This document shows positions 45,829 to 47,665 of a stretch of 47,665 bases of DNA, one piece after another. The stretch's first letter is position 1, and the number at the start of each line of letters is the position of its first letter. Where the stretch lies: assembly GCA_027002825.1 (NCBI GenBank), contig JALWZG010000072.1, positions 1 through 47,665 on the forward strand, read 5' to 3'. Made by a program: the position numbers and the translations under genes. This DNA comes from Caldifarciminota bacterium (lineage in GTDB: Bacteria > Hydrothermota > Hydrothermia > LBFQ01). The notes under the pieces are model-generated. The model saw nothing but the letters and a program-made list of their open reading frames with translations. It had not been told where the DNA came from and searched no databases.

Positions 45829-45844
45829 CATCCCGAAGCCTCCG

Positions 45845-45850
45845 TATAAT
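45845..45850 (+). promoter_or_regulatory. Leaderless -10 box of the class V aminotransferase
   Basis: TATAAT in CCGTATAAT, ending 12 nt before ATG 45863. It selects this ATG over the longer frame beginning at 45785, which would lie upstream of the transcript. Confidence 0.6.
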
Positions 45851-45862
45851 AGCAGTTTCACC

Positions 45863-46948
45863 ATGAACAGGAGGGTCAAGCTTTTCCTTCCGGGGCCCAC
45901 GGAGGTCCTTGATGAGGTCCTTGAAAAGCAGGCGCTACCCCTTATAGGACACAGGTCAAGCGAGTTCTCCTCCCTCTACGAGGGGATCGTGGGCAAGCTC
46001 AAAATGCTGTTCGGCACGGACTACCACGCCTTCGTCTTCACATCCTCCGCCACGGGTGTTCTGGAGGGCTTTATAAGGAACTTCGTAAAGAGGAGGGTTC
46101 TCATCCCCGTAAACGGCTCTTTTTCCAAGAGGTGGGTTGAGGCGGCCGAGCTGAACGGAAAGGAGGTAAAGGCGCTGGAAATTGAATGGGGAAGGGCTAT
46201 AAGACCGGAGATGGTGGCGCAGGAGTTGAGATCCTCCCATTACGACGCGGTCATGGTGGTCCACAACGAGTCCTCAACCGGTCTTACCAATCCCCTCAAG
46301 GAGATAGCGGAGGCCGTCAGGGAGGTTTCACCCGATACGCTCATCCTTGTTGACGCCGTCAGCGGAATGCTCGGTGTCCCGTTGGAGCTTGAGGCCTGGG
46401 GAATAGACGCCGTAGCCGCGAGCGTCCAGAAGGCCTTTGCCCTACCTCCGGGTTTGACCGTGGCCTACGTGAGCGATAGGGCGATGGAGTTTTCAAAAGG
46501 TGTTGAGAACAGGGGGATGTACTTCAACTTTGAGAAAATGCTGGATTACTACAACAGAAAGCGTCAAACCCCTTTCACACCCAACATATCCCTCATGTTT
46601 GCCCTGGACCACCAGCTCAACAGGATCCTGGAAGAGGGGCTTGAGAACAGGTACAGGAGGCATCGTGAGATGGCATCCCTTGTTCAGACGTGGGCGCTTG
46701 AGAGGTTTGACATGTTCCCGGAGGAGGGGTATTGGTCCCCGACCATATCCTGTATTTCCAACACAAGGGGACTGCCCGTCGGTGAGTTCATACAGGCCCT
46801 GAAGGAGAGGGGGTACGCCATAGTAAACGGCTACGGTCCCCTAAGGGGGAAGACCTTCCGCGTGGGACACATGGGGGACCTGACACCGGACGACGTAAAA
46901 GGCTTAATAGATGCCATGGACGAGGTAATAAAGGAGAGGGGATGGTAA
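45863..46948 (+). CDS. Class V aminotransferase, serine-pyruvate/alanine-glyoxylate type
   Basis: A 361-aa PLP enzyme of fold type I, class [21 protein letters not shown] (about 7-26) is the family opening, [20 protein letters not shown] the substrate-binding motif, and the PLP lysine is in [19 protein letters not shown]. Relatives act as serine-pyruvate, alanine-glyoxylate or phosphoserine aminotransferases; in bacteria without a standard SerC they often supply serine. It overlaps the start of lpxD by 7 nt, so they form an operon. Confidence 0.9.
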   Translation: MNRRVKLFLPGPTEVLDEVLEKQALPLIGHRSSEFSSLYEGIVGKLKMLFGTDYHAFVFTSSATGVLEGFIRNFVKRRVLIPVNGSFSKRWVEAAELNGKEVKALEIEWGRAIRPEMVAQELRSSHYDAVMVVHNESSTGLTNPLKEIAEAVREVSPDTLILVDAVSGMLGVPLELEAWGIDAVAASVQKAFALPPGLTVAYVSDRAMEFSKGVENRGMYFNFEKMLDYYNRKRQTPFTPNISLMFALDHQLNRILEEGLENRYRRHREMASLVQTWALERFDMFPEEGYWSPTISCISNTRGLPVGEFIQALKERGYAIVNGYGPLRGKTFRVGHMGDLTPDDVKGLIDAMDEVIKERGW

Positions 46949-47665
46949 AGGCACAGGAAATAGCGCGCATAGTCGGCGGAGAGGTTGAGGGTGACGGGGA
47001 CTTCGTTTTCAAGAGCATAAAGGAGTCCTCGGAGGCCACATCTGAAGATCTGACCGTCTGGGACGGCAAATCGCCCATATCCCCCCGCGTCGGTGTCGTA
47101 ATATCACAGGAGCGTCCGGATGTTGAGTTCAGGGCCTTTGTAAAGGTGAGGGATTATCGGGAGGCCTTGGCGAAACTCCTCAAGAGGTTTGAGCCCGAAC
47201 ACCCCTTCAAAGGTATAAGTCCGGCCGCCTTTGTGGAGGAGGGTGCGAACGTCAGTCCGGACGCGAACGTGGCCCCCTTCGCCTACATCTCGGCCGGAAG
47301 CACGGTGGAGAGCGGGGTGTTCGTATACCCCTTCGCTTACGTGGGACCGGACAGCCGCATAGGTGAAGGCACGGTCGTGTACCCGTTTGTGTTCATAGGG
47401 AGAGGGGTTGAGATAGGGAGGAGGTGTTTGCTCCATCCGGGGGCGGTAATAGGGGCGGAGGGCTTTGGATTTGTGCCGAAGGGTTCTGAATGGGTCCGCA
47501 TACCCCAGATCGGAAGGGTCAGGATAGGTGATGACGTAAGGATAGGGGCGAACACCACGGTTGACAGGGCGACCTTTTCGGAAACCGTCATAGGGAAGGG
47601 GAGCAAGATAGACAACCTCGTCCAGATAGCCCACAACGTTCGCATAGGGGATTACACGGTTATAG
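46942..47665 (+). CDS. lpxD: UDP-3-O-acylglucosamine N-acyltransferase LpxD (partial)
   Basis: The first 241 residues of LpxD, which adds the N-linked acyl chain in lipid A synthesis; the gene runs off the right edge. It shows an N-terminal uridine-binding domain (about 1-95), then left-handed beta-helix hexapeptides (for example [14 protein letters not shown]). The catalytic His is in [10 protein letters not shown] at the end of the window. This is direct evidence for lipid A and so for an outer membrane. ATG overlaps the aminotransferase stop by 7 nt. Confidence 0.93.
   Translation, partial: MVKAQEIARIVGGEVEGDGDFVFKSIKESSEATSEDLTVWDGKSPISPRVGVVISQERPDVEFRAFVKVRDYREALAKLLKRFEPEHPFKGISPAAFVEEGANVSPDANVAPFAYISAGSTVESGVFVYPFAYVGPDSRIGEGTVVYPFVFIGRGVEIGRRCLLHPGAVIGAEGFGFVPKGSEWVRIPQIGRVRIGDDVRIGANTTVDRATFSETVIGKGSKIDNLVQIAHNVRIGDYTVI

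Noticed and set aside
45785-45862. Longer aminotransferase reading frame from ATG 45785
   Set aside because: The promoter lies downstream of it, and the extra 26 residues have no similarity to the family start.

Overview
The window is 47.7 kb of densely packed bacterial chromosome. It looks like an uncultured thermophilic, diderm bacterium with FCB-like traits, comparable to candidate phyla such as Hydrothermae or WOR-3; that placement is inference. The evidence for a diderm is lpxD, a Peptidase_MA/beta-propeller/barrel outer-membrane protein and a lipobox lipoprotein. Two secreted proteins end in type IX-like (FlgD-like) C-terminal modules. Energy coupling is by a V/A-type ATPase. Isoleucine is very often ATA and arginine AGG, as in many thermophiles. 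I saw no rRNA, CRISPR, transposase or integrase.

Layout, left to right. 1-293: a strongly folded non-coding stretch, then rpsO-pnp-DUF5683 (+). 3.1-7.2 kb (-): queC-ptsN-zinc ribbon-two small proteins, then an ABC exporter. 7.2-9.0 kb (+): PBP4-like carboxypeptidase and DUF3108 protein. 9.0-12.5 kb (-): V-ATPase subunit D and the outer-membrane peptidase/barrel. 12.5-13.2 kb (+): pterin dehydratase and DoxX. 13.2-26.7 kb (-): one long co-directional stretch with internal promoters, in transcription order beta-helix protein, mtaB, TPR protein, FG-GAP protein, cca, lipoprotein, an unrecognised 555-aa protein, V-ATPase I-K-E, MoxR. 26.7-27.5 kb (+): SDR. 27.5-29.5 kb (-): STAS and PolX-like protein. 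29.5-33.2 kb (+): TldE-like protein, a new-looking Asp/Gly/Tyr repeat protein and an HPr-kinase-like protein. 33.2-33.8 kb (-): AMMECR1. 33.8-37.3 kb (+): UPF1-like helicase and a phage-type radical SAM protein. 37.25-39.7 kb (-): tRNA-Ile, tRNA-Phe, asnB, SufT/MIP18. 39.7-41.5 kb (+): butyrate kinase and a metal-type ABC ATPase. 41.5-45.7 kb (-): molybdenum cofactor operon (moaA, moaC-moaB fusion, moeA, MOSC, TauE). 45.8 kb to the end (+): class V aminotransferase and partial lpxD.

The most striking signal is regulatory. Almost every first gene of a transcription unit has a TANAAT -10 box ending only about 5-13 nt before its start codon, usually preceded by a C-rich spacer and a T (or A) triplet (consensus about TTTCCnCCTTANAAT). 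This implies pervasive leaderless mRNAs. Several operon-internal genes instead carry GGAGG 5-6 nt before the start. Some -10 boxes contain the stop codon of the gene upstream. The rule fixes several start codons (29507, 23719, 39659, 45863). It also shows that many envelope proteins begin with an unusually short hydrophobic leader with no basic residues, a second unexpected pattern.

Other points of interest are a PolX protein with a lost polymerase active site, an 11-copy DxxGxDxY repeat protein next to an HPr-kinase-like enzyme, a radical SAM gene whose stop codon lies inside an antisense tRNA, a V-ATPase operon split into two places, and an apparently hairpin-rich leader or small RNA before rpsO.
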